A DNA stretch of 64,000 nt, taken from the NCBI GenBank assembly GCA_017940185.1, contig JAGAZE010000021.1, forward strand, positions 54,560 to 118,559. Direction: 5' to 3'. Below the pieces are notes generated by a model. The model had not been told where the DNA came from, searched no databases, and saw only the letters and a program-made list of their open reading frames with translations. Every line of letters starts with the position of its first letter. The first letter of the stretch is position 1. The DNA is from Bacteroidaceae bacterium. GTDB lineage: Bacteria > Bacteroidota > Bacteroidia > Bacteroidales > Bacteroidaceae. Position numbers and translations under genes: made by a program. Shown here piece after piece: positions 36,413 to 44,893 of this stretch.

Positions 36413-36874
36413 ATGACTAAAGAAGAAGCATTGAAGCAGTTTGCCCAACTTGGCGCTGTATGGTTTGGAAACAGTAAGCAACACTTTGCCTTCTCGGCAT
36501 ACTGCCGTCTGCAGGGCTGGAACAAGCTTGCCGACAAGTGGAAGGAGGAAGCCGAAGAGGAATGGGAAGAGGCCGAAGAGGTGCTCAACCGCCTTGTAGA
36601 GCTGGGTTGCAAACCGACGGACCTGCAGGAAGCCATGAAAACCATAGAGTTCCCCTTCTGCGACGACCCGAAGCAGCAGATAGAAGGCGACTACGAACCG
36701 ACTGCCATCCGACAACTGAGCGAGCTGGCCGCTGCCTTCAGCGACGACTATATCACGCAGAAACTCATCTACAAGTGGATTGAGGGCGAAAAAGAACACA
36801 TGGCATGGGAGGCTCAGTACCTGAACTATATAGAGAAACTGGGCTACGAGAACTTCCTCACCGCCATGATGTAA
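36413..36874 (+). CDS. Ferritin-like domain protein
   Basis: From ATG 36413 the protein has 153 residues and is almost all helical. The pattern of a four-helix ferritin-like bundle is visible: helix one with QHFAFSAYCRLQGW, helix two with EEAEEEWEEAEEVLNRLVE, a loop with QQIEGDYEP, and a last helix with the metal-type motif EGEKEHMAWEAQYL (ExxH). It may store or oxidise iron, or protect against peroxide; the exact subfamily (Dps-like or bacterioferritin-like) is not decided. An ATG at 36368 overlaps the regulator stop as ATGA and is a possible alternative start, adding 15 Lys/Asn-rich residues encoded by an A-rich stretch. Confidence 0.72.
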   Translation: MTKEEALKQFAQLGAVWFGNSKQHFAFSAYCRLQGWNKLADKWKEEAEEEWEEAEEVLNRLVELGCKPTDLQEAMKTIEFPFCDDPKQQIEGDYEPTAIRQLSELAAAFSDDYITQKLIYKWIEGEKEHMAWEAQYLNYIEKLGYENFLTAMM

Positions 36875-36992
36875 AGTCAGAGACATTGACAGCTTGTTGC
36901 GCTCATAGCCAAGCGGCGATGCCAGACTGCCCCACTTTTTTTCTATACTGACAGTGAGGAAGGACATCGTGATAAAGACAATCTGACTACGA

Positions 36993-37034
36993 CAAAGAGC
37001 AGCACTCCCGACAGTGGAGTGCTGCTGCTCTTTG
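36993..37034. terminator. Terminator downstream of ferritin-like gene
   Basis: CAAAGAGCAGCACTCC pairs with GGAGTGCTGC...TCTTTG across a 7-nt loop, with one 3-nt bulge on the right arm. It is flanked by A-rich and T-rich sequence, fitting a rho-independent terminator usable on both strands. The remaining gap (36875-37162) shows no gene. Confidence 0.7.
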
Positions 37035-37162
37035 AGCATTCTTGCAAATGGCGGGAAAATGTGGAAGGAGAAATATCGTGGTCAATTTATCACTAGGATT
37101 TCATCCGACATTTTGCTTTTCCGCTTTGGCCGTCTGTCGCATGGCAGTGATTCTGACCTTAT

Positions 37163-37705
37163 TCATGCTCCTATGCTCTTACCCAACAGGTAAGCCTCTT
37201 GCAGTTTGGGGTTGCCTTCAATCTCACGGGGCTCGTTGACACCGCCACAGAACAGCATGCCTGCCAGACGACTCTTAGGATAGCAGTCTATCCACCCTGT
37301 CAGACCTGCCTCCGCACGCTTGGGCGTATCGGCCTCATCCTCGGCTGCCGTAGCGAGCAGGTAGACATCGCGGAACTGATAGTCTAGCTCGTACATGGCA
37401 TTCATACGGTCGATGAGTGTCTTCATCTGCCCGCTCATCTCGTAATAGTAGATGGGTGTGACCCAGCAGATGACGTCGGCATGCAGCACCTTCTGCATGA
37501 TGTCGTTGACATCGTCTTGAATGACGCAACGCCCAAGTTTCTGACAAGCCATACATCCCTTGCAAAACTGGATATTTTTGCCGACAAGGGATATCTTTTC
37601 CACCTCGTTGCCAGCAGCCATGGCACCTTCGATAAACTTCTCTGCGAGCAGGTCACTGTTGGAGCCATGACGCAGACTCGTTGAAATGACTATGATACGT
37701 TTCAT
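37163..37705 (-). CDS. Flavodoxin-like NAD(P)H-dependent FMN reductase
   Basis: The 180-residue protein starts with the FMN phosphate-binding pattern ISTSLRHGSNSDLLAEKF and contains TPIYYYEMSGQMKTLIDRM, typical of iron-sulfur flavoprotein or NADPH-dependent FMN reductase families. Between them lies the Cys-rich FCKGCMACQKLGRC, which in related proteins coordinates an iron-sulfur cluster or forms a redox pair. It probably shuttles electrons from NAD(P)H. It follows the ZIP transporter gene by 129 bp on the same strand; no promoter box was seen in that gap, so read-through from the upstream genes is possible. Confidence 0.88.
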   Translation of the reverse strand: MKRIIVISTSLRHGSNSDLLAEKFIEGAMAAGNEVEKISLVGKNIQFCKGCMACQKLGRCVIQDDVNDIMQKVLHADVICWVTPIYYYEMSGQMKTLIDRMNAMYELDYQFRDVYLLATAAEDEADTPKRAEAGLTGWIDCYPKSRLAGMLFCGGVNEPREIEGNPKLQEAYLLGKSIGA

Positions 37706-37834
37706 CTGATCATTGTATTGTATTTTACTTTTCTTGTCGTTGTGGCATCATCTAAGTATGATATACCGAGTCTGTTGACAGCATTGGCACTCGCTCATCG
37801 CTATGTATATGTGCGTGCCATGTGGACGGACTGG

Positions 37835-38611
37835 CTACGCCATCACCACGTCGAGTACCATCATCAGTACAAACCCTATGGCAAATGCTATAGTACTGCT
37901 GTTGGAGTGTGTGCCTTGACTGGCCTCGGGTATGAGCTCTTCTATGACGACATAGAACATGGCACCTGCCGCAAATGCCAGCATATAGGGCAGCACGGGG
38001 AGGAAGAGCGATGCCAGCAACACCACCGCCACGGCTCCGAGCGGTTCGACGACCCCACTCAGACTGCCTATGAGGAAGGCTCTGCGACGGCTATTGCCCG
38101 CGGCACGCATGGGCATGGAGATGATGGCTCCCTCGGGTATGTTTTGGATAGCTATTCCTATGCTCACCGCCAGTGCACTGGTTACCGAGAGGTGTGTGGC
38201 ACCCTCGCAGGCACCTGCTAACACCACGCCCACAGCCATGCCTTCGGGCAGATTGTGTAGGGTGACGGCCAATGTGAGCATGGCTGTGCGCGACAGGTGG
38301 GTGCGCGGTCCTTCGGGTTTGTCGGTGCCTAGGTGGAGGTGAGGGATTACTTCGTCGAGCAACAGTAGAAAAGCCATGCCCAACAAGAATCCCACAGCCG
38401 CTGGCAACACCGACCATGCACCCTTGTCAGCTGTCATCTCCATGGCAGGTATGAGCAGCGACCATACTGAGGCTGCCACCATTACCCCCGAGGCAAAGCC
38501 GAGAAGACTCTTCTGCACACGAGGCGACATCACATCTTTTATGAAAAAGACGAATGCCGCTCCGAGCATGGTGCCCACAAGAGGAAGGAGGAGCAGGATA
38601 GCAAATGCCAT
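37835..38611 (-). CDS. ZIP family metal transporter
   Basis: The 258-residue protein has about eight hydrophobic segments and the two hallmark amphipathic membrane motifs of ZIP transporters: VTLHNLPEGMAVGV and IGIAIQNIPEGAIISMP. ZupT-like members import zinc, iron or manganese into the cytoplasm; substrate choice cannot be read from sequence alone. It starts 26 bp after the stop codon of the MBL-rubredoxin fusion gene, so the two are probably one transcript, in a region with a ferritin-like protein and an OhrR-like regulator. That suggests a link to metal supply under oxidative stress. Confidence 0.9.
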   Translation of the reverse strand: MAFAILLLLPLVGTMLGAAFVFFIKDVMSPRVQKSLLGFASGVMVAASVWSLLIPAMEMTADKGAWSVLPAAVGFLLGMAFLLLLDEVIPHLHLGTDKPEGPRTHLSRTAMLTLAVTLHNLPEGMAVGVVLAGACEGATHLSVTSALAVSIGIAIQNIPEGAIISMPMRAAGNSRRRAFLIGSLSGVVEPLGAVAVVLLASLFLPVLPYMLAFAAGAMFYVVIEELIPEASQGTHSNSSTIAFAIGFVLMMVLDVVMA

Positions 38612-38637
38612 AGATTAGTGGGATTGTACTTGCAGAC

Positions 38638-39573
38638 TTAGGCTCTATTAAACTTATCTTTAGGCTGCTTGCAGCGTGGGCAGCGCCAGTCGTCGGGCAA
38701 CTCGTTGAAGGGCTGGCCATCGTGCTCGGCAGGGTCGTAGACATACCCGCAGACGGAGCACACATACTTGCCCGAAGCCTCTTTGTGGGCAAAGACCACC
38801 TCTTCGAAGATGGTGGGCACTGGATGATTGAGGTCGATCACGCGCTTGGCCTCGAGGTTTTCGTAGCCCTGGGGGGTGTGAGTGGAGCAGTATACCGTGG
38901 GATGTTGACTGACGAACTCACGCACGCGGTCGAGCGTGACTCGCGCAGCTTCCACATCGTCGAACACCACGGAGAGTTTGTTCTCATAAAGGGCTTCGTC
39001 AACATAGGTAATGTCGCCATGTATCATATAGAAGAGTCCTTCATTCTCCACGACAACAATGCTGTTGCCATTGGTGTGACCTTTGGCTTTGATGAAGTGG
39101 ATACCGTCGCATATCTTCTGCGCCTCGGGGAAGTTGTAGTAGGGTCCATCGGTGAAGTTCACGGGCACTATGTTGTCAATGCCTTGCAGCTCGGCGGCCC
39201 CTGTCTCCTCCTCGCTGACATAGATTTTTGCGTTAGGAAACGAGCGCAATTCACCGCTATGGTCGCTGTGCCGGTGGGTGAGCAATATCTTTGTCACCTG
39301 CTCAGGCTTGTAGCCCAGCGCTGCAAAGGCCTCCATGTAGGAGCAGATGTCCTTACCCGTGTAGGCGATAGCGTTCTCATCAGGATTTTCCTCAGGTGTG
39401 CCAGCTGGCAGTCCTGTGTCGACAAGTATCACCTCATCTCCGCAATCTATCAGATAGTTTTGCAGACTACCACGATAGCGTATATTCTTGTCATACTCTC
39501 CTCCCTCTCCGCCGAATGCCATGGGTTGTGTATAGAATCCGTGCGTGCGAAATTTTACTGCTTTGATTTCCAT
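38638..39573 (-). CDS. Metallo-beta-lactamase fold hydrolase fused to rubredoxin
   Basis: The 311-residue protein has an MBL domain (about residues 30-250) with the metal motif [12 protein letters not shown], a second His in [13 protein letters not shown], and an Asp in IHGDITYVD. After a short linker it ends in a complete rubredoxin of about 50 residues: [12 protein letters not shown] and [13 protein letters not shown], supplying the four Cys of an iron centre. The fusion couples an MBL hydrolase or oxidoreductase to electron transfer. Unlike flavodiiron proteins, no flavodoxin domain is attached, though a separate flavodoxin-like reductase gene lies downstream. Substrate unknown. Confidence 0.9.
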   Translation of the reverse strand: MEIKAVKFRTHGFYTQPMAFGGEGGEYDKNIRYRGSLQNYLIDCGDEVILVDTGLPAGTPEENPDENAIAYTGKDICSYMEAFAALGYKPEQVTKILLTHRHSDHSGELRSFPNAKIYVSEEETGAAELQGIDNIVPVNFTDGPYYNFPEAQKICDGIHFIKAKGHTNGNSIVVVENEGLFYMIHGDITYVDEALYENKLSVVFDDVEAARVTLDRVREFVSQHPTVYCSTHTPQGYENLEAKRVIDLNHPVPTIFEEVVFAHKEASGKYVCSVCGYVYDPAEHDGQPFNELPDDWRCPRCKQPKDKFNRA

Positions 39574-39786
39574 ATCTACTAAATATTATTGGGACAAGGA
39601 CCTCATCCCTGTGAAACATTCCAACTAATACAACACTCGCCCTCTCCTCTCACTTTCCAATGCAACACTGACCACTGCAAAGGTGCAAATTTTCTAGAAA
39701 TCAGACTATAATCTGTACTAGTTTCTTTCACCAAAGTTTGCGCTGCATGTTTTTGTGTCTTCCAAATGTAAAAACTAAGCATTTCC

Positions 39787-39817
39787 TTTGCACACACGCA
39801 TTCTTTTCGTACCTTTG
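39787..39817 (+). promoter_or_regulatory. Promoter of PASTA-rluD gene pair
   Basis: TTTG (39787-39790) and TACCTTTG (39810-39817), spaced by 19 nt, form a strong Bacteroidota promoter. The leader to the ATG at 39881 would be about 57 nt. The gap 39574-39786 shows no gene; no clear minus promoter for the MBL-rubredoxin gene was found in it. Confidence 0.7.
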
Positions 39818-39880
39818 CAAGATAATGGCTGCACGCGTCCACACGCGCGTACCACTTACTATATAGAAATCTACAGCTCT

Positions 39881-40606
39881 ATGACGATAAAAGACTTCCT
39901 CAACAAGTTTGCCAGCATGCACCTCTGGGGCAACCTATTGGCCATGCTGCTCATGATAGTGCTCATTGCCGTGGCCATAAAGATTGGCACCGACCTCTAC
40001 ACACGTCACGGCAAGGTGGTGATAGTGCCCGACGTGGAGCACAAGCAATATGCCGAAGCCGCACGCTTGGCAGAAGAGGCAGGCATAAAGATAGAGGTGA
40101 CAGACACGGGGTATGTCAAGTCGATGCCACCCGACTGCATTCTTTCGCAGTCACTGCAGCCTGGCAGCGAGGTGAAACCAGGACGCGTGCTACACGTCAC
40201 CGTCAACGCATCGGCACCAAAGACGATACCACTGCCCGACCTTATCGACAACTGCTCGTACCGCGAGGCAGAAGCCAAGCTCAAGTCGATGGGATTCAAG
40301 GTGGGCAATCCGCAGTTTGTACCCGGCGAGCGCGACTGGCTCTATGGCATCCGCACACAAGGACGCAGTCTACACAATGGAGAACGCGTGTCGGTAGAAG
40401 ACATGATTATCTTGCAGGTGGGCAGCGGCAGCCGCGACCCCAACGAGAAGATAGAGGTGGAGGAATCGGAGTTCATCTACAAGTACGACAACGGTCAACA
40501 GCAACGCTCCAGTTCCTCATCCTCATCGTCCTCCTCAAGCAGCGAAGGCCAGCAAGAAGTGGAGGTAGACCCATTTGAGGTAGTAACAGGACCCGAAGGC
40601 AACTGA
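39881..40606 (+). CDS. PASTA-domain membrane protein
   Basis: The start at 39881 (MTIKDFLNKF) gives 241 residues with one N-terminal membrane span (LLAMLLMIVLIAVAIKI), then two PASTA domains of about 65 residues each: VVIVPDVEHKQYAEAARLAEEAG and IPLPDLIDNCSYREAEAKLKSMG. The C-terminus has a run of twelve Ser residues followed by an acidic tail. PASTA domains bind peptidoglycan stem peptides or beta-lactams in other bacteria. No kinase domain is present. It is translated just ahead of an rluD-like gene, with ddl further downstream, a layout common in Bacteroidota that hints at a cell wall role. Confidence 0.88.
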   Translation: MTIKDFLNKFASMHLWGNLLAMLLMIVLIAVAIKIGTDLYTRHGKVVIVPDVEHKQYAEAARLAEEAGIKIEVTDTGYVKSMPPDCILSQSLQPGSEVKPGRVLHVTVNASAPKTIPLPDLIDNCSYREAEAKLKSMGFKVGNPQFVPGERDWLYGIRTQGRSLHNGERVSVEDMIILQVGSGSRDPNEKIEVEESEFIYKYDNGQQQRSSSSSSSSSSSSEGQQEVEVDPFEVVTGPEGN

Positions 40607-40607
40607 T

Positions 40608-41747
40608 ATGACATCGGCTATGGAAAGCTATCTGCTTGTGCCCGACGATCTCCCTACCGACGAGGTTGTGGAAATGGGGGGGCTGTCTATTGGCGACAGT
40701 CTGTCTGATGACGACGGCAACGATGAACTGGCAGATGCTGACGGGCGCCCGCTCTTTGAGCACCATCGGCTGGTGGTGGACGGCACTGGTGCCATGGGAC
40801 GGGTAGACAAATACATGGCCGACCACATGGCCAATAGCAGCCGCAGCCGCATACAGCGTGCCGCCGATGCAGGGTTCGTCTACGTCAATGATGTGCGGGT
40901 GCGTAGCAATCACAAGGTGCGCGGTGGCGATGTCATCACCCTGATGCTCGATCGCCCACACTACGACACCACCATAGAAGCCGAAGACATACCGCTCAAC
41001 ATTGTGTATGAAGATGCCGACTGCATGGTGGTAAACAAGGATGCCGGAATGGTGGTTCATCCGGGCTGCGGCAACTTCCACGGCACGCTCGTCAACGCTG
41101 TGGCATGGCACCTCAAAGACCTGCCGAGCTACGACCCCAACAGCCCCGAGGTGGGACTGGTCCACCGCATCGACAAAGACACCAGCGGACTGCTCGTGGT
41201 GGCAAAGACTCCTGAGGCGAAGGCGGATTTAGGCATGCAGTTTTTCCGCAAGACAACGCGCCGCACATATCGAGCCCTGGTGTGGGGCAACATAGTCGAC
41301 GACGAAGGGCGCATAGAGGGTAACATCGGGCGCGACCCACACGACCGACAGCGCATGGCAGTGTTTCCTCCCGACAGCGACATTGGCAAGCCCGCGGTGA
41401 CGCACTACAGAGTGTTACAACGCTTTGGCTACACCACATGGATAGAATGCCGGCTGGAGACAGGGCGCACACACCAGATACGGGCACACATGAAGCACAT
41501 CGGACACCCACTCTTCGGCGATGAACGCTACGGAGGCACCCAGATACTGCGCGGACAGCGCACGGCAAGTTACAATGCCTTTGTGCACAACTGCCTGCAG
41601 CTATGCCCTCGCCAAGCGCTACACGCGCAAACTCTTGGCTTTCGTCACCCACAATCAGGAGAAGACATGAACTTCACTGCACAGCTGCCCGACGACATGC
41701 AAGCACTCCTCAACAAGTGGCAGACACTAGCAACAAGCATCACATAA
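40608..41747 (+). CDS. RluA family 23S rRNA pseudouridine synthase (RluD-like)
   Basis: The 379-residue protein has an acidic N-terminal extension of about 60 residues, an S4 RNA-binding domain (RVDKYMADHMANSSRSRIQRAADAG), and the catalytic domain with the HRIDKDTSGLLVVAK motif holding the catalytic Asp. The segment ETGRTHQIRAHMKHIGHPLFGD is also diagnostic. RluD-type enzymes make pseudouridines in helix 69 of 23S rRNA. The start is a single base after the upstream stop (TGATATG), which points to translational coupling with the PASTA gene. Confidence 0.93.
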   Translation: MTSAMESYLLVPDDLPTDEVVEMGGLSIGDSLSDDDGNDELADADGRPLFEHHRLVVDGTGAMGRVDKYMADHMANSSRSRIQRAADAGFVYVNDVRVRSNHKVRGGDVITLMLDRPHYDTTIEAEDIPLNIVYEDADCMVVNKDAGMVVHPGCGNFHGTLVNAVAWHLKDLPSYDPNSPEVGLVHRIDKDTSGLLVVAKTPEAKADLGMQFFRKTTRRTYRALVWGNIVDDEGRIEGNIGRDPHDRQRMAVFPPDSDIGKPAVTHYRVLQRFGYTTWIECRLETGRTHQIRAHMKHIGHPLFGDERYGGTQILRGQRTASYNAFVHNCLQLCPRQALHAQTLGFRHPQSGEDMNFTAQLPDDMQALLNKWQTLATSIT

Positions 41748-41802
41748 GCAAATAGACATACTACGACCCACTCACTCCCAACACTTCTCAAGCAGAAAAA
41801 GT

Positions 41803-41858
41803 ATCCTCTCTCCTCACTCATCTTTCAAGCTCTCCTCTCTCAAACTCTCCTCTTTTTA
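41803..41858 (+). other. Pyrimidine-rich leader of ddl
   Basis: This stretch before the ddl start is almost all C and T on the plus strand, with CTCTCCTCT repeated several times. The gap 41748-41866 holds no obvious promoter box or gene. It could be a protein-binding leader or a strand-biased simple repeat. Confidence 0.45.
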
Positions 41859-41866
41859 ACATCATC

Positions 41867-42859
41867 ATGAAACGACACATAGCTATCGTCTGCGGAGGCG
41901 ACTCCTCCGAACACGATGTATCAATGCGCAGCGCACAAGGGCTCTACAGCTTCTTTGACAAGCGAAAATACGATGTACACATTGTCGAACAGCGCCACAC
42001 CGATTGGCGTGTAGTGCTCAAAGATGGCAGCACCGCACCCATCGACCTCAACACATTCACGTATATGGAACAAGGTAGGCAACGCTACTTCGACTACGCC
42101 TATATCACCATTCACGGCACTCCTGGCGAGAATGGCATAGTGCAAGGATATTTCGACCTGATAGGATTGCCTTACAGCACCAGCGGTGTACTGGTCGAAG
42201 CGCTCACATTCAATAAGTTTGCGCTCGTGCAATATCTGCGCTCATTCGGGGTGCGCGTGGCCGACAGCCTGCTCATCCGACGCGGACAAGAGCACAATAT
42301 CGACGAACAGGAAATAGTGACGCGCATAGGCATGCCATGCTTTGTCAAACCCGTGACCAACGGAAGTAGTTTTGGCATATCGAAGGTCAAGAACATCGAC
42401 CAGCTGGCACCCGCGCTCCGCAATGCCATGATGGAAAGCGATGCCGTCATGGTGGAACAATATCTGAAAGGCACCGAGATAACTGTGGGATGCTATAAGA
42501 CACGAAAGAAGAGTGTGGTATTTCCCGTCACAGAGGTGGTGACAAAAAACGAATTCTTCGACTACGACGCCAAATACAACGGACAAGTAGACGAAATTAC
42601 ACCCGCACGCATACCTGAAGAGGTGGCACAGCGCGCACAGCAACTCACCTCAGCCATCTACGACATACTACATTGCAACGGCATCATACGTGTCGACTAC
42701 ATCATCACCCAAGGCGACGACGGCCATGTCAAGCTCAACATGCTGGAGGTGAACACCACACCGGGCATGACAGCCACCAGTTTCATCCCGCAACAGGTGC
42801 GCGCAGCAGGACTCAACATCAGCGATGTACTAAGCGACATCGTAGAAAACCAGTTCTGA
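41867..42859 (+). CDS. ddl: D-alanine--D-alanine ligase
   Basis: The 330-residue ATP-grasp enzyme begins IAIVCGGDSSEHDVSMRSA, matching the N-terminal Ddl signature. Further motifs are IHGTPGENGIVQGYFDLIGLPYSTSGV, FVKPVTNGSSFGISKV, and LNMLEVNTTPGMTATSFIPQQ with the metal-binding Glu and Asn. It joins two D-alanines for peptidoglycan precursors. It follows the rluD-like gene and precedes the acyltransferase gene by 43 bp, all on one strand. Confidence 0.97.
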   Translation: MKRHIAIVCGGDSSEHDVSMRSAQGLYSFFDKRKYDVHIVEQRHTDWRVVLKDGSTAPIDLNTFTYMEQGRQRYFDYAYITIHGTPGENGIVQGYFDLIGLPYSTSGVLVEALTFNKFALVQYLRSFGVRVADSLLIRRGQEHNIDEQEIVTRIGMPCFVKPVTNGSSFGISKVKNIDQLAPALRNAMMESDAVMVEQYLKGTEITVGCYKTRKKSVVFPVTEVVTKNEFFDYDAKYNGQVDEITPARIPEEVAQRAQQLTSAIYDILHCNGIIRVDYIITQGDDGHVKLNMLEVNTTPGMTATSFIPQQVRAAGLNISDVLSDIVENQF

Positions 42860-42902
42860 TAAAGGGGCAAGGTTAATACCTACATGTAATACATTTTTAC
42901 GC

Positions 42903-44120
42903 ATGAATAGCATTCACGACTTCGACGACATACGCCCCTTTCTGCCCGAGGAACTGCCCGGCGTCTATGCACAACTGCTGTCAGATGAGCAATTCCGCAA
43001 GGTAGCTACAATGGTGATGCCCGACATACCATTCAACACTTTGGCAGAACTTATACAAACCTGCAAAAGCAATCTGGAGTTTCAACTCAAAATAGGGCAC
43101 AGCTTTGTGGCACAGCTGCTGCAGCAACACAGCTCAGGAGCGAGTGCCGACTTCGCGACGCTCGACATCGTAAACCAGCGATACACCTTCATCTCCAACC
43201 ATCGCGACATCGTGCTCGACTCGGCCATCTTGGCAAAAATGCTGGTAGACAACGGATGTCCCACTACATGCGAGATAGCCATCGGCGACAACCTGCTCAG
43301 TCTGCCATGGGTGGAGAAATTGGTGAGAATCAATAAGTCGTTCGTTGTACATCGGTCGCTGCCACCGCGCGAGATGTTGCTGGCTAGTCAGCACCTGTGT
43401 GAGTATATCCACTATGTAGTAAACCATAAACCCGACAACGTGTGGATAGCTCAGCGCGAGGGGAGAGCAAAGGACTCCGACGACCGCACACAGCCCGCCA
43501 TAGTGAAGATGCTCGCCATGGCACCACGCCACCTCAAGCCTCTGCAACGACTCGCCGAACTGCACATCGTGCCACTGGCCATCGCTTACGAATACGACCC
43601 CTGCGACTACCTGAAGGCGCGAGAGATGCAACTACGACGCGACAACCCCACATGGAAGAAAAGTGCCGCCGACGATGTGCAGAGCATGCACACAGGCATC
43701 GTGGGAAAGAAAGGGCGCATAGCATATCGCTGCGCACCATGCCTTGACAGTCTGCTCCACGATATGCAGCAAGACTACGACAATGCCGACAAACACACAC
43801 AACATGCGCTCTACGAACAAGTAGCAGCACGCATCGACCACGAGATACACAGCAACTACACCATCTTCCCAAACAATGCCGTAGCACTCGACTGGCTATG
43901 CGACCTGCAACACGACAACACACGCTATACCGATGGCGTGGAAACCAACCGCATTTGTCGCTACACAAGTGCAGATGTCAACTCCTTTCAGGCATACATA
44001 CGCCAACAACTGCAACGCATCGACCTGCCACAGAAGGATGAGCATTTCCTGCTCTGCAAACTGCTCACCATGTATGCCAACCCCTACAAGAACTACCTGC
44101 ACTGCCACCAACAAGCCTGA
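42903..44120 (+). CDS. Glycerol-phosphate acyltransferase-like protein
   Basis: The 405-residue protein has three blocks resembling the PlsB/PlsC acyltransferase superfamily: YTFISNHRDIVLDSAIL in place of the HxxxxD motif, VRINKSFVVHRSLPPREML, and WIAQREGRAKDSDDRTQPAIVKMLAM in place of the EGR motif. The His-to-Asp distance in the first block is one longer than the classical motif, so it is a divergent branch, one common in Bacteroidota. It would acylate lysophosphatidate or a related lipid at the inner membrane. The C-terminal 180 residues are not recognised. Its 3' end is 7 bp before the NigD-like gene. Confidence 0.75.
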   Translation: MNSIHDFDDIRPFLPEELPGVYAQLLSDEQFRKVATMVMPDIPFNTLAELIQTCKSNLEFQLKIGHSFVAQLLQQHSSGASADFATLDIVNQRYTFISNHRDIVLDSAILAKMLVDNGCPTTCEIAIGDNLLSLPWVEKLVRINKSFVVHRSLPPREMLLASQHLCEYIHYVVNHKPDNVWIAQREGRAKDSDDRTQPAIVKMLAMAPRHLKPLQRLAELHIVPLAIAYEYDPCDYLKAREMQLRRDNPTWKKSAADDVQSMHTGIVGKKGRIAYRCAPCLDSLLHDMQQDYDNADKHTQHALYEQVAARIDHEIHSNYTIFPNNAVALDWLCDLQHDNTRYTDGVETNRICRYTSADVNSFQAYIRQQLQRIDLPQKDEHFLLCKLLTMYANPYKNYLHCHQQA

Positions 44121-44127
44121 TCACGTC

Positions 44128-44841
44128 ATGACTCTACGCCGCGCCCCACAACACCTCCCTGCGCCTCACTCCTCGCGCCTGATAGCATGCCTGCTGCTAG
44201 TCGTTGCCTTTGCCAACTGCGAGATGAACGATTATGACAAGGGCAACGGAAAATACAGCACCCTGCACGCTGACTTTGCCGAAGTTACTACCAAGCAGAG
44301 TAAGACCCTCGTGGCTGCCGCTCTTGACAACGGAGACAGCCTCACGCTCCAACCGGCACTCGCCTGCGAATGGGCCGAAGCACCTGCCACCACCTACCGC
44401 GCACTGCTCTACTACTACCCCACTGACAACGAAGGCATCGTAAAACCCTATGGTGCACAACCCGTCTACGTGCTGCCATGGCATGACGAATATAGCAAGC
44501 CGGCCACAACACTCACCGACCCTCTCCATGTGGAGGCCACATGGATGAGTCACAATAAGGCATACATCAACCTGCGCGTGGGTATCATGGTGGGCACCGA
44601 CGACGAGGGCAACCGGCAATCACAGCAGATAGGCGTGACACTCGACAACACCCACACACACACTGACGGCACACACACCTATCAACTCACACTCAGACAT
44701 GCACAAAACGACGTGCCGCAATACTACACCTCCACGCAATACTTATCGCTGCCGCTCAACGGATGCACAACAGGCGACACCATCAGCTTAAGCGTCAACA
44801 CATACGACGGACAGCAACACTACACTTTTTGTTACAAATAA
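44128..44841 (+). CDS. NigD-like lipoprotein
   Basis: The start at 44128 (MTLRRAPQHLPAPHSS) gives 237 residues with a hydrophobic signal ending AFANC followed by EMNDYDKGNG, a likely lipobox. The mature part (KYSTLHADFAEVTT, DNGDSLTLQPALACEW, YRALLYYYPTDNEG, VYVLPWHD) follows the pattern of NigD_N/NigD_C lipoproteins of Bacteroidales, named after a protein linked to nigrescin production but with unknown biochemical role. Open frame exists further upstream inside the acyltransferase gene and is discarded. Probably anchored in the outer membrane. Confidence 0.78.
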   Translation: MTLRRAPQHLPAPHSSRLIACLLLVVAFANCEMNDYDKGNGKYSTLHADFAEVTTKQSKTLVAAALDNGDSLTLQPALACEWAEAPATTYRALLYYYPTDNEGIVKPYGAQPVYVLPWHDEYSKPATTLTDPLHVEATWMSHNKAYINLRVGIMVGTDDEGNRQSQQIGVTLDNTHTHTDGTHTYQLTLRHAQNDVPQYYTSTQYLSLPLNGCTTGDTISLSVNTYDGQQHYTFCYK

Positions 44842-44893
44842 TCTCACAAGTACTACACACAGAAAAAATATCTAAAAACAACCGACAATCACT

